Positions 24,117 to 33,205 of a stretch of 64,000 nucleotides of DNA are shown here, one piece after another. Made by a program: the position numbers and the translations under genes. The stretch comes from Oceanospirillum maris DSM 6286 (lineage in GTDB: Bacteria; Pseudomonadota; Gammaproteobacteria; Pseudomonadales; Halomonadaceae): positions 122,782 to 186,781 of the forward strand of contig NZ_AUGW01000012.1 of assembly GCF_000422865.1 (NCBI RefSeq). Direction: 5' to 3'. Position 1 is the first letter of the stretch, and each line of letters opens with the position of its first letter. Below the pieces are notes generated by a model. The model searched no databases and was not told the origin of the DNA. It was given only the letters and a program-made list of their open reading frames with translations.

Positions 24117-25644
24117 GCAATTTATTAGCAATGGTCGTGTGTGAGACCCCAAGGCGTTTCGCTAAAAGGCGGCTGCTCGGAAAATCGGGATACAGCGATG
24201 CCAGTATCTGCTGTTCAATACGGGCAATAATATCCCCCCAATGACCACTGAGATCCAATGGCTGGGTATTGCTATTATTTAGCGCAGGTAAACGTATATG
24301 GTCAGCCTCAATAACCTCTTCGCAAATAGATACGGCTTGATAAAGTAAGTTTTCCAGCTGCCTAACATTACCCGGCCAGTGGTATTGGTTAAGCACTAAC
24401 TTAGCATCATCGCTTAAGACTCGATTTGAGGTGCCAATTTGGGTACAAGCTCGGTTAATAAAATGATTGGCTAGATCAATAATGCCTTCTTTACAGCTTC
24501 TTAATGGAGGAATGACCAGCGTTAACACATTAAGCCGATGGAATAAGTCCTCACGGAAAAGATTTTGCTCACACAGTTCCGCTAAATCCTTTTGTGTCGA
24601 GCAAATAACACGTACATCAACTTGTATTTCATCTTCACTACCTACTCGACGAAAGCTTCCGTCTTGCAAAAAACGAAGCAGTTTCACTTGAAGGTGTGGG
24701 CTCATTTCCCCCACTTCATCAAGGAAAATACTGCCGCCAGAAGCTAAATCTAACAAGCCTAACTTGCCTTCTTTTCTCGCGCCTTCAAAGGCACTCGGAG
24801 CATAACCAAAAAGCTCGGTTTCCGCTAGATTGTCAGGCAAGCTGGCACAATTCAAAACCATAAAGGCGGAACGCCCTCTGGGACTACTCATATGACAGGC
24901 CCTAGCAAGCATCTCCTTGCCGGTACCTGTTTCACCCTGTATCAATAAAGGGGCATCCAAAGGTGCCATGCGCTTCGCTTCACGAATAGTCGCAAGCATT
25001 TTAGGCGCTTGAATCTGTAACGCCTCAAAACCAAAATCTTCATGCTTTTGTAACGAATAAATTTGCGCCCCTATCGATTCAACAGGGTGCAACGTAATAA
25101 CGGCACCAGCAGGTTCTTTCCCTGAGAGCTTATCTTCCATATAGATAGGGTTAATATCGGCTAAATAAGCATCACCTCGTATCTCAACTCGCACACCATT
25201 AAGGCGTGATTCCAGTCGAGGCAGCAGGGTGTCAAGATCCAGATTTTTGACACGCTTACTTAAAGATACGCCGGACACTTCATCAACCCTTAGACTTAAC
25301 ACTCGACCAGTCGCAGCATTCGCAGCAACAACACGACCATCAATATCCACCGAGAGTACAGGGAGGTCTAAAGACTGTAGTAAAATATCCAGCTCATAAT
25401 GGCGGCGTTCACTGGGGATTAAATTAATACGCCGTATTTTCTGCACACCGGATATTTTTTCAAGACGAGTGCGTACACTCTGCAACTGCATGTTGAGCAT
25501 ACTCGGCATATAAAGATAGATAGCACTGCCTTTATCTCCACCTGCCTCCGCACGGACAACATTAATCCGAAACTCGACAAACACTTCAAGAATGTCCCGC
25601 ATGATGCCGACGCGGTTTTGGCAGACAATTTCTAAACGCATCAT
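24094..25644 (-). CDS. TyrR/PhhR-like transcriptional regulator (ACT-PAS-AAA-HTH)
   Basis: A 516-residue regulator of aromatic amino-acid metabolism type. Order: ACT domain (about 1-75; VGIMRDILEVFVEFRINV), PAS domain (about 80-190), sigma-54-type AAA+ domain (about 205-430; Walker A GETGTGKE, Walker B GGSIFLDEVGEM) and a Fis-like C-terminal helix-turn-helix (SSRLLAKRLGVSHTTI). The GAFTGA loop needed to contact sigma-54 is replaced by SAFEGA, as in TyrR-type proteins that work with sigma-70, so it is probably not a canonical sigma-54 activator. The usual targets (phenylalanine hydroxylase, aromatic transport) are not nearby. A double ATG leaves the start uncertain by one codon. Confidence 0.88.
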   Translation of the reverse strand: MMRLEIVCQNRVGIMRDILEVFVEFRINVVRAEAGGDKGSAIYLYMPSMLNMQLQSVRTRLEKISGVQKIRRINLIPSERRHYELDILLQSLDLPVLSVDIDGRVVAANAATGRVLSLRVDEVSGVSLSKRVKNLDLDTLLPRLESRLNGVRVEIRGDAYLADINPIYMEDKLSGKEPAGAVITLHPVESIGAQIYSLQKHEDFGFEALQIQAPKMLATIREAKRMAPLDAPLLIQGETGTGKEMLARACHMSSPRGRSAFMVLNCASLPDNLAETELFGYAPSAFEGARKEGKLGLLDLASGGSIFLDEVGEMSPHLQVKLLRFLQDGSFRRVGSEDEIQVDVRVICSTQKDLAELCEQNLFREDLFHRLNVLTLVIPPLRSCKEGIIDLANHFINRACTQIGTSNRVLSDDAKLVLNQYHWPGNVRQLENLLYQAVSICEEVIEADHIRLPALNNSNTQPLDLSGHWGDIIARIEQQILASLYPDFPSSRLLAKRLGVSHTTIANKLRSYRIGQ

Positions 25645-25726
25645 TTAATCCATTGGTGGCTTTTTATTGTGTAAATCATTTTATACAGTCCATCCAGAAA
25701 ACTCACGTATAATTACCTAAACTTGA

Positions 25727-26332
25727 TTAAACACAGACAATGCCAGTTCCTTTTAGCCCACAATAGCCATTTGGGTTCGTATGTAAGTATTGTTGATGAT
25801 ACGGCTCTGCAAAATAAAACGTAATATTCTGGGCTATTTCTGTGGTGATCAACGGAAAGTCTTTTGCCGATAAGAGCTCTTGATAAACGTCTTTGCTCTT
25901 CATGGCTACTTCAAGCTCTGCGGCCGTTCGACAATAAATCGCTGACCGATATTGGCTGCCCTGATCATTCCCTTGCCGCATACCCTGTGTTGGATCATGG
26001 CTTTCCCAAAACAGCTTTAGCAACTCACTCAAGCTAATTTGATCTGGATCGTAGGCGATAGCAACTACCTCCGTATGATCTGTTGCACCCGTGCAAACCT
26101 CTTCATAACGAGGAAATGGCGTATGACCTCCCGCATAACCGACAGCCGTTAATATAACGCCTTTAAGTGACCAAAAAAGACGTTCAGCCCCCCAAAAGCA
26201 ACCCAAACCAAAGACAATTTGGTGAGGGTAGTGTTTTAAATCATTTAAATCCCCACCCAAAACCTTATGCCGCTCAACCAAGAAGGGATAGTGGTCCCGA
26301 TTCATTAAGTCATCTTTTGCACTATTGAACAT
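25727..26332 (-). CDS. msrA: Peptide-methionine (S)-S-oxide reductase
   Basis: A 201-residue MsrA enzyme repairing oxidised methionine. The catalytic [11 protein letters not shown] motif (nucleophilic Cys near residue 45) is followed by [19 protein letters not shown] and [20 protein letters not shown]-terminal cysteines in [13 protein letters not shown] act as resolving thiols. The N-terminal extension of about 35 residues is like that of the longer gammaproteobacterial MsrA forms. It is divergent from ychJ across a 72-bp gap that probably carries both promoters. Confidence 0.96.
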   Translation of the reverse strand: MFNSAKDDLMNRDHYPFLVERHKVLGGDLNDLKHYPHQIVFGLGCFWGAERLFWSLKGVILTAVGYAGGHTPFPRYEEVCTGATDHTEVVAIAYDPDQISLSELLKLFWESHDPTQGMRQGNDQGSQYRSAIYCRTAAELEVAMKSKDVYQELLSAKDFPLITTEIAQNITFYFAEPYHQQYLHTNPNGYCGLKGTGIVCV

Positions 26333-26404
26333 AGTAAGTACTCCGGTATGATGGCGCCTTTAAAGAAAACCGAGTTAAAACGGTTATTTATAGAGAGACG
26401 TTAG

Positions 26405-26902
26405 ATGAGCAACCTTCAGCCTGAAAACAGTTCGAATCAGCCATGCCCGTGCCAATCAGGTACGCACTTTCAAGCATGTTGCCAACGCTATATCTCTGGC
26501 GATGCCTTGCCAGAAACGCCCGAGCTATTGATGCGCTCTCGTTACAGCGCTTATGTGCATGCGAACCTAGACTATATTGAGCGTACAACGCAAGCAGATG
26601 CACGTCCACAGTACGACTTCGAAGGCTTAAGAAGCTGGGCAGAAAACTCTGAGTGGCTAGGTCTAAATATTCATGATACAGATATTGATGGCGCATCAGG
26701 CCGAGTTAGGTTTACTGCGCGCTACCGTCAAAATGGTAACATCATCAACCATTCTGAAGACTCTAAATTTGTTTTAGAAGAGGGTCGCTGGTTTTTTGTT
26801 CATGGTCGAGACTATACGCCTCCCGTTAACAAAACCGTTGGTCGTAATGATCCATGTCTTTGTGGCAGTGGTAAAAAATTCAAGAAATGCTGCTTGGTAT
26901 AA
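26405..26902 (+). CDS. ychJ: YchJ family protein with two SEC-C zinc motifs
   Basis: A 165-residue UPF0225/YchJ protein. An SEC-C type CxC...CC zinc motif lies at each end (PCPCQSGTHFQACCQRY near residues 14-30; NDPCLCGSGKKFKKCC at the C-terminus) around an NTF2-like middle domain starting ELLMRSRYSAYV. SEC-C motifs bind zinc and can dock to SecB or the ribosome in other proteins; the role of YchJ is not established. It is followed by a strong bidirectional terminator. Confidence 0.92.
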   Translation: MSNLQPENSSNQPCPCQSGTHFQACCQRYISGDALPETPELLMRSRYSAYVHANLDYIERTTQADARPQYDFEGLRSWAENSEWLGLNIHDTDIDGASGRVRFTARYRQNGNIINHSEDSKFVLEEGRWFFVHGRDYTPPVNKTVGRNDPCLCGSGKKFKKCCLV

Positions 26903-26943
26903 ACCCTTAATTGGTGTAGTCGCTTAACGGTAAAAAAGCCATA

Positions 26944-26995
26944 AACAAAAAGCCAGCGAGATAGAAGAAGATAACTTCATCGCTGGCTTTTTGTT
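26944..26995. terminator. Bidirectional rho-independent terminator
   Basis: A perfect 16-bp stem, AACAAAAAGCCAGCGA with its complement at 26980-26995, around a 20-nt loop, with A- and T-runs on both sides. It serves both ychJ (plus) and the cytochrome c' gene (minus), which converge here. Confidence 0.9.
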
Positions 26996-27018
26996 CGCAT
27001 AACGGCACTAAAAAAATA

Positions 27019-27462
27019 TTAACGCGCTTTAAAGAGACGATGACAACCCTTGCAAGTTTTAGCCGCCTGATCCACATACATGCGAGCATCTTCATGGTTC
27101 GCATACTTGAGGCTTTCTGCCGCTTTTTCGGTAAGCATCTGAAACTCTAACATTTGCTTTTCAAAGCGTGGCCAGTTATCCCAAATGCGATCCAGTGCTT
27201 TTGTATCACCGGTATGTGAGCGCACACGAAACATATCTAATAACGGCTGGCTTAAATCTGCCAGCTCATTGGCATACTGGGTGGCAGCCTTAACATTCAA
27301 GTTTTTTTGAATCACTTCAAAACGCAGCTGTTTAAAACTTGCTTTAATATCTTCAAACTGATCCTGTCGAGCCTTAATAGCAACATCTGGGTCACTATAA
27401 TCTGCAGCCACGGCAGAGCCAAAAACAGAGAGACTCAATAACAGTACGATCAAACTTCTCAT
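27019..27462 (-). CDS. Class II cytochrome c (cytochrome c')
   Basis: A 147-residue periplasmic haem protein with a signal peptide (MRSLIVLLLSLSVFGSAVAA) followed by a four-helix-type sequence and a C-terminal CKGCH haem-attachment site. A C-terminal CxxCH and about 125 mature residues are typical of cytochrome c'. These proteins bind NO or act as small electron carriers; the function here is not determined. It lies 16 bp downstream of the HD-GYP-like gene in the same direction. Confidence 0.9.
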   Translation of the reverse strand: MRSLIVLLLSLSVFGSAVAADYSDPDVAIKARQDQFEDIKASFKQLRFEVIQKNLNVKAATQYANELADLSQPLLDMFRVRSHTGDTKALDRIWDNWPRFEKQMLEFQMLTEKAAESLKYANHEDARMYVDQAAKTCKGCHRLFKAR

Positions 27463-27478
27463 AAGAAAATACTACCTT

Positions 27479-28666
27479 TTAGCTAACCCGCATTAATTTT
27501 AAGCCCCAAAGAATAGAAGGGTTAACATTTCCCAGCTGCTCAACCTTAACATCACCTTTGATACTATAACGTTTGTCACCGGTATCTCTCATAACAGGGT
27601 GCATAAAACGAGTACCAAAACGATCCCTAATAGAAGAAACAATGGGTTTGCTGCTTTCTGGAGCTTTACGTTTAATAACCACACCCATTTCACCGTTAGC
27701 CAGCTCAACGGTAGCGCCTGGCGGGTAGATACCTAATTCAGCAAGAAATATATTGGTCAATGATTCATCAAAGAAGCTACCCCGTTGAAGAAACAACTGT
27801 TTAAGGCTTCTTTGCGGTGTTAAAGCAGAGCGGTATGGGCGGCTTGAGATCATGGCAGAATAGATATCGGCCAAGCCAACAATTTTAGCCTCAAGACAGA
27901 TCTGATCACCTCTCAACCCTTTCGGATAGCCACTTCCATCCACCTTCTCATGGTGCTGCAATACGATATCGAGCCACAGAGGATTCGTAATACCTGCAGT
28001 TTCAAGTAACTTACGCCCTTCTTCTGGATGATTTTCGACCCGACTTTTTTGTTCCTCCGTAAGAGGACCTTTATGGTTTTGAAGACTATCTTGGTAGGCA
28101 TTCATCGCTACATTGGCGGTGATTGCAGCACCAATAATAGCCAGCTGAACATCCTGAGGTAACTCAAGGGCATCTGCTATCATCGTAGATATAATAGCGA
28201 CATGAAGCGGGTGTTTGATCGAGTAATTAAATTTGTTTGATAAGTGTATAGAACCTAACAATGCATCAGCATTCAGTTTAATCAGGCCCTGTATCTGAGA
28301 GGCTGAATCATAAAGGCGCTTTTCCAAACGACCATCTTTAAAGCTGCCTTCCCCCCCTATACCACCAAACGCTTTCTCAAGCTCAAAACACATCTCTTCA
28401 AGTTCATTAAAGGGGTTTGTATCTTTAGAATATTGATGAGGTGCTGGCAGGTCGCTCACAATCACTGGATCTGCCTCGGTAGGTAGCTCATATAAACGAT
28501 AACCTGAAGCAACAATTGAATGTAGCCTTGACTGAGTAGTGATCACATTGCCCGAATCCATCAGTAAACGACCCGTTGCATCATAAACCGTCCACGGCAA
28601 TGTATCCCCAACCACAAGGTCATCTGCCGAAATTTTTATCAGATCGCCTTCATCGTTAATTGCCAT
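27479..28666 (-). CDS. Degenerate HD-GYP domain protein
   Basis: A protein of about 395 residues. Residues about 1-120 form an N-terminal domain like those of other HD-GYP proteins, followed by an HD-GYP domain (about 130-310) and a C-terminal beta-rich part (about 320-395). The second half of the active site is intact (HHEKVDGSGYP near 241-251, GLADIYSAM). The central HD dyad expected in a LLHDIGK context is replaced by AAITANVAM (about 183-191), so key metal ligands are missing. Classic HD-GYP proteins hydrolyse cyclic-di-GMP; this one probably binds it or acts by protein contact (inference). The ATG at 28666 is preferred over an in-frame TTG at 28675. Confidence 0.83.
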   Translation of the reverse strand: MAINDEGDLIKISADDLVVGDTLPWTVYDATGRLLMDSGNVITTQSRLHSIVASGYRLYELPTEADPVIVSDLPAPHQYSKDTNPFNELEEMCFELEKAFGGIGGEGSFKDGRLEKRLYDSASQIQGLIKLNADALLGSIHLSNKFNYSIKHPLHVAIISTMIADALELPQDVQLAIIGAAITANVAMNAYQDSLQNHKGPLTEEQKSRVENHPEEGRKLLETAGITNPLWLDIVLQHHEKVDGSGYPKGLRGDQICLEAKIVGLADIYSAMISSRPYRSALTPQRSLKQLFLQRGSFFDESLTNIFLAELGIYPPGATVELANGEMGVVIKRKAPESSKPIVSSIRDRFGTRFMHPVMRDTGDKRYSIKGDVKVEQLGNVNPSILWGLKLMRVS

Positions 28667-28890
28667 TCTGTTCAAACCTTATTCAAGTAGCATCCTGTGC
28701 ATTGATCCCTCATCCTAAGGAAAATCATTATTAGTCATCATGTTAGCGTGAATTAGCGCAACAATACACCAATTAACCGTGACTCAGCGCACAATAATAT
28801 TACCTATAATGCTATTTACTAGGAACTGCCTTGTGTCTTAATCTTACTTAGCGGTAGACTATTACAAAATAGAGGGAGAAAATTCTAAAG

Positions 28891-29340
28891 ATGAAAGGCA
28901 TTAAACTGATCAACCGAGTTAAGATACTGAATATCATAGATAAAATTGATTTTTTCAGTGAATTTAATGTCGGCGAGAAAAGCATGATCGTGGATACTCG
29001 AAGTCGATTTGTTGCCGCAGAAAAGGGGGAAAGCATCATAGTGCAAGGTGAAAAGGATTCATCCTTTTATATCTTGCTTCACGGCAGTGCCCAAGTCTCT
29101 CTCGAAGAGAACGGTAAAACTTTAGCACATCTTCAACCTGGTAATTTTTTCGGTGAAGTATCTTTCTTAACCGATACCCCAAGAACCAGTAATGTCGTTG
29201 CCAGTGAAACGTGTATTTTATTCCGTTTCGATAAAAAAGTAATGAATTCGCTACCTTCCATGACTCGTGAAAAGATCAAAGATAAAGTTATTGCAAAACT
29301 GGTGCATCTACTGTCTGAAAAAAATGAGAGCCAGAAGTAA
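28891..29340 (+). CDS. Small cyclic-nucleotide-binding domain protein
   Basis: A 149-residue single cNMP-binding domain without any DNA-binding or enzymatic part. The phosphate-binding cassette is recognisable (NFFGEVSFLTDTPRTSNVVAS), as are the preceding strands IIVQGEKDSSFYILLHGSAQV. The Glu and Arg that contact the cyclic phosphate in CRP and PKA are both present, so cAMP or cGMP binding is plausible. A TATAAT at 28805-28810 could be its -10 box. It is divergent from the HD-GYP-like gene and convergent with the phosphatase gene. It may be a stand-alone regulatory subunit; its partner is unknown. Confidence 0.85.
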   Translation: MKGIKLINRVKILNIIDKIDFFSEFNVGEKSMIVDTRSRFVAAEKGESIIVQGEKDSSFYILLHGSAQVSLEENGKTLAHLQPGNFFGEVSFLTDTPRTSNVVASETCILFRFDKKVMNSLPSMTREKIKDKVIAKLVHLLSEKNESQK

Positions 29341-29445
29341 ATAACGGAAGTAAATAGCCAGTCAATAATACAGACAGCGGCTCATAGGGTTCCCTCCCAC
29401 AAGCCCTTTATTTATTATCCTCAACCGCTCCACATTAAGTTAACC

Positions 29446-31149
29446 CTAGTGCTTACAGCCTAAGGCATAATCGACGGTCACTTTATTGCCATGCTCCTCA
29501 TAGACAACGGCTCGACACAGCTGCTGCACAAGTTTAATGCCTCGGCCGTGCATTTTATGTTGGTCCGCTGGCCGATGATTAACCTGCTCAAAATCAAAGC
29601 CATTGCCTGTATCTTCGATAGTAATTCGCAGAAAAGACTCATTGTGTAAGCGGAGTTTGCTTGCAGAAATCTCAATATATCCCGCCTCAAGTTGTGACAG
29701 TCGCGCTTGCCGAGCAGAAAGATAAGACTCAAAAGCATCAGGGCCAGATTTCAATCTGGAGTCCAGTTTCAACAGGCCATGATCTATCGCATTATTTAAT
29801 AGCTCGGTCATAATCAAAAAGAGTTTCTGGTTATGACTACTAACGCCTTTAAACTGCCCTATCGCGCCAACGATCATTGGTGTTAAATCTAACGCCTTCA
29901 CCTCATCAACACCTAGATGAAACTGTACCTTCCAGTCTAATGCATCTGCTTCTTCAACGGAGGCCAGCATTTTTGCTTCTAAGTGACTATCTATAACATC
30001 AAAAGCAGGCTGGTCGTTCGCCGGCATATCAATCAGTGCAAGCGTGACATCATCATGGGGCTTTTCATCTCCCATAAAATCTTCCAGCGCATAACGTATG
30101 TCATCTAGCCGGTTTTCAGGGTTATGCAAACAACCTAGAAGTCGTTCAATACCAAAAAATTCGCCTTCATCATTTTCAGCTTCAATCAAACCATCGGAGA
30201 ACACAATAATCTGGTGCCCTGGACGATAAGGTATAATCTCACTGCTGACTTCATATTGATCGCCGCCCAATACACCTAACGGTAATTGAGTGGATTCAAA
30301 AGTGTCGGAAACATGGCCGTGGGAATCAACACAGTAAAATGTTGGTAAACCTGCATTCCAAACCTCTGCGAAGGACTCTGATGGATCTATCATAATAATG
30401 CCGCAGGCGACAAAACACCCTGTTGGCATCGCTTCTTTGATTCTCCGGTTCAGCTCTTTACCAATGGTTTGAAGCTCAAATCCCTTATAAACCATAGAAT
30501 AGAAAGTACCAGAAATTGGCAAAGTATTAATCGCTGCGGCTAAGCCATGGCCTACGGCATCACCAATTAGCATATAAAGTCGGTTACTGGGTGATCGGGC
30601 CGCACAAAGCACGTCACCACTAAATTGCTCAGCAGGAGTAATCATTGACTTAATGAGAGGGTCTTCAAGCCCCTCGCTTTCCGCCATATGCTCCATGATA
30701 TGACGTGAAATTCGGCGCTCAGATTCATCTTTTTCTACATATTCCTGCAAAGCCGTGTTTTGGCTATGCAGCGTATCCTGCATATCAACAATACGTTTAA
30801 TAGAGTCTATTTTGGTGTTAAGGATCACCTGATTAATGGGTTTAAATAGGTAATCTGCCCCGCCAGACTGATGTCCTTTAATATAATATTCTTCTGTGGC
30901 TGCCGCTGAGATAAATATAATAGGAACCCAGCGAGGTGCTGCCATTTCTTGGAGCTTTTGCGCTGCCTCAAAACCATCCATTCCCGGCATCATGACATCC
31001 ATCAGCACAAGATCCGGCTGTTGCTCCACAAAAACCTTTAAAGCCTCCTCGCCATTTCCAGCAGTTACTACATCATGGCCTGAGCGTTTAAGCATCGCCT
31101 GTAGTAAAACCAAATTGGCTCGAGTGTCATCAACAGCAAGAATACGCAT
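29446..31149 (-). CDS. Receiver-PP2C phosphatase-ATPase protein (HsbR/RsbU-like)
   Basis: A protein of about 567 residues in three parts. A receiver domain (about 1-120) has DD near 7-8, phospho-acceptor Asp in LVLMDVMMPGMDG and Lys in YLFKPIN. After a short coiled coil comes a SpoIIE/PP2C-type phosphatase (about 160-385) with metal ligands in FSGDVLC, LIGDAVGHG, VFSDGL and PHDDVT. A C-terminal HATPase_c anti-sigma-like domain follows (about 420-565; LLNNAIDHG, DTGNGFD, HGRGIKLV). This order is that of Pseudomonas HsbR, which both phosphorylates and dephosphorylates a STAS antagonist. The STAS gene lies directly upstream, and both follow cheB, suggesting one transcript with the che operon. 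The ATG at 31149 is preferred over a TTG two codons earlier. Confidence 0.9.
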   Translation of the reverse strand: MRILAVDDTRANLVLLQAMLKRSGHDVVTAGNGEEALKVFVEQQPDLVLMDVMMPGMDGFEAAQKLQEMAAPRWVPIIFISAAATEEYYIKGHQSGGADYLFKPINQVILNTKIDSIKRIVDMQDTLHSQNTALQEYVEKDESERRISRHIMEHMAESEGLEDPLIKSMITPAEQFSGDVLCAARSPSNRLYMLIGDAVGHGLAAAINTLPISGTFYSMVYKGFELQTIGKELNRRIKEAMPTGCFVACGIIMIDPSESFAEVWNAGLPTFYCVDSHGHVSDTFESTQLPLGVLGGDQYEVSSEIIPYRPGHQIIVFSDGLIEAENDEGEFFGIERLLGCLHNPENRLDDIRYALEDFMGDEKPHDDVTLALIDMPANDQPAFDVIDSHLEAKMLASVEEADALDWKVQFHLGVDEVKALDLTPMIVGAIGQFKGVSSHNQKLFLIMTELLNNAIDHGLLKLDSRLKSGPDAFESYLSARQARLSQLEAGYIEISASKLRLHNESFLRITIEDTGNGFDFEQVNHRPADQHKMHGRGIKLVQQLCRAVVYEEHGNKVTVDYALGCKH

Positions 31150-31217
31150 AATCAAGATACCGCTTAGGAAATTTCAAAAAGCTTATTGAAGTTTGCAATA
31201 GCTAAAACATCTTTTGC

Positions 31218-31466
31218 TCACTGGGAGCAGTTCTTTAATTTTATTGTAGTGCGCTGAACATCGGCTTTTTCCTTAAACTGAAGCAGCATGCCTAGAGCAG
31301 AACTGTCTAAATAATCAACTCGACTTAGATCAAGAACAATAACTTTAACCTTGTCGGTCAGCAGTTGCTGATAGGTCTCACGAAAAATCTTATGAGCATT
31401 AAAATCAAAGCGGCCATTTAAACACATGATACTTTGCGCATCAGATGAAGTAGTTTGAATATTCAT
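31218..31466 (-). CDS. STAS-domain anti-sigma antagonist (HsbA-like), truncated by an in-frame TGA
   Basis: An 82-residue STAS protein with the phosphorylatable Ser in the conserved VDYLDSSALGMLL motif. It stops at TGA (31218-31220), about 17 residues short of the usual length. The same frame stays open past this TGA for 17 more codons, reading AKDVLAIANFNKLFEIS, to TAA at 31164-31166. That is the expected last helix of the domain, and it would end 14 bp before the phosphatase start. One base change in a sense codon explains it (nonsense mutation or sequencing error); readthrough is another option. The partner phosphatase lies immediately downstream. Confidence 0.8.
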   Translation of the reverse strand: MNIQTTSSDAQSIMCLNGRFDFNAHKIFRETYQQLLTDKVKVIVLDLSRVDYLDSSALGMLLQFKEKADVQRTTIKLKNCSQ

Positions 31467-31506
31467 AAAAACTCCTAAAAAACAAATATACCGCGATTCG
31501 GTAACA

Positions 31507-32550
31507 TTAATTATTCACGGTCCGAGCAAGCTGTACCGCTATCGACTTAAGCGGCAGAACCGCCTCAACAGCACCAATATTAGCAGCCGCTTTAGGCATC
31601 CCATAAACCACACAGCTTTCTTCATCTTGGCCAAATGTTCTGGCTCCGCTATCTCTTAAACGCTTCAATCCTTGAGCGCCATCAGCACCCATGCCCGTAA
31701 GAATAACACCTGCAACCGCAGGGCCAAACTCTAGCAGAGAATCGAACATAACATCGACTGAAGGTTTATGCCGATTCACCGGTGGCCCATCGTCAAGCTT
31801 TAGAGTAAAAAGATCGTCTTTACGCTCAACTTTTAGATGATGCCCCCCTTCCGCTATAAACACATGGCCGGGCTTCAAAATATCACCTGTCTCTGCTTCT
31901 TTAACATTAAGCCGAGCTAAGCTATTCATTCGGTCTGCAAATGTTTTCGTAAACCCCGGTGGCATATGTTGAGTAATAACAATCGGGGGCGACTGTGCTG
32001 GTAACGACATAAGAAGCGCTTTAATCGCTTCAGTTCCACCTGTTGAGGAGCCAATGGCAATAATTTTCTTCAATGCGGTAGGTGAAAATAGTATCGGTTT
32101 TTCAGTCATGCCTTGATTCTGACTCATTTTTTTTCTAATACTCGCCAATCGAGGCCCTGCCTGTGCTGCGATTCGTATTTTGTCGCAGATAAGGTCACTA
32201 TATTCTTCCAGTTCATGGGTAATGCCCACTTTCGGCTTAGCAATAAAATCGATAGCACCAAGTTCTAGCGCTCGAATTGTGGTATCTGACCCCATTGTTG
32301 TCAGTGTAGAGATCATAACAACGGGTGTTGGCCGTAAGCGCATCAGCTTCTCTAGAAAGTCTAGGCCGTGCATCTTCGGCATCTCGACATCAAGCGTCAC
32401 TACGTCTGGATTTACTTGGCGAATAATTTCTCTAGCTTCAAGAGGGTCTCGTGCCATTCCAGTCACGACCATATCACCCTGCTCGCTGATAATTTCTTTT
32501 AGCACATTACGGATCAGAGCAGAGTCATCAACAATTACGACCTCTATCAT
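31507..32550 (-). CDS. cheB: Chemoreceptor glutamate methylesterase/deamidase CheB
   Basis: A 347-residue protein. The receiver domain (about 1-125) has DD near 8-9 and phospho-Asp in VVTLDVEMPKMHGLDFLEKL. A linker leads to the methylesterase domain (about 160-345) with its Ser-His-Asp triad: Ser in GSSTGGTEA, His in TQHMPPGFT and Asp in GMGADGAQGL. It removes methyl groups from receptors during adaptation. It is the eighth gene of the leftward che operon, 23 bp after cheD, and is followed 40 bp later by the STAS gene. Confidence 0.97.
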   Translation of the reverse strand: MIEVVIVDDSALIRNVLKEIISEQGDMVVTGMARDPLEAREIIRQVNPDVVTLDVEMPKMHGLDFLEKLMRLRPTPVVMISTLTTMGSDTTIRALELGAIDFIAKPKVGITHELEEYSDLICDKIRIAAQAGPRLASIRKKMSQNQGMTEKPILFSPTALKKIIAIGSSTGGTEAIKALLMSLPAQSPPIVITQHMPPGFTKTFADRMNSLARLNVKEAETGDILKPGHVFIAEGGHHLKVERKDDLFTLKLDDGPPVNRHKPSVDVMFDSLLEFGPAVAGVILTGMGADGAQGLKRLRDSGARTFGQDEESCVVYGMPKAAANIGAVEAVLPLKSIAVQLARTVNN

Positions 32551-32573
32551 GATGCTTATTCCTTAAACGACAA

Positions 32574-33185
32574 TCACTCGTCAAACAGTTCAATGTCACT
32601 GGATAAAGGTGTCTGACCAAGTGTTTTACTGTATTTATTCTCTATATCGAGAATCTCACGATCAATACCAGCACTACGAAGACGCTTCATAAGCACTTTA
32701 CCTGTTGCAGGGAAAAACACCACTTTTCGTGGGCAGGTATCCAACAGATCCTGAGCCGTGATGGGTATCGATTCAAAACCTAAGTAATCAATAACAAATT
32801 GAGCATTGCGTTTACCTACGTTGCTTGTTGTCATTGACTCGACAACATTACCGCCGCCAAAGATCTTAGCTTCTAAGTTTTCTCGGCTTGCTCCACGTTT
32901 CAATATTTCATTAATCAATATTTCCATCGCGTAGCTACCGTAACGAGCGGAGGCGCTTAACGGGTTAAAAATATCGGAATTACCAGGCAGCATAAAGTGA
33001 TTCATACCACCAATATTAAGCTTTTTATCTCGAATACAAGCCGAAACACAGGAACCTAGAACAGTACTAATGGCCATATCTGCGAACGTGACGTAAAACT
33101 CACCAGGTAAAATTTTTGCAACCTGACAGTTAAACATTCTGTCGAAATAAATTTTAGGCTGCGACGCTTCATGCAATATTTCCAT
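32574..33185 (-). CDS. cheD: Chemoreceptor glutamine deamidase CheD
   Basis: A 203-residue CheD with the catalytic Cys and His in STVLGSCVSACIRD and GGMNHFMLPG, followed by AKIFGGGNVV. It deamidates receptor Gln residues to make them methylatable. CheD is a normal member of Pseudomonas-type che2 clusters between cheR and cheB, as here. The C-terminal tail of about 20 acidic residues (ending SSDIELFDE) lies beyond the core domain. Confidence 0.95.
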   Translation of the reverse strand: MEILHEASQPKIYFDRMFNCQVAKILPGEFYVTFADMAISTVLGSCVSACIRDKKLNIGGMNHFMLPGNSDIFNPLSASARYGSYAMEILINEILKRGASRENLEAKIFGGGNVVESMTTSNVGKRNAQFVIDYLGFESIPITAQDLLDTCPRKVVFFPATGKVLMKRLRSAGIDREILDIENKYSKTLGQTPLSSDIELFDE

Positions 33186-33205
33186 GCCTATACCACCGTT
33201 TCTTA

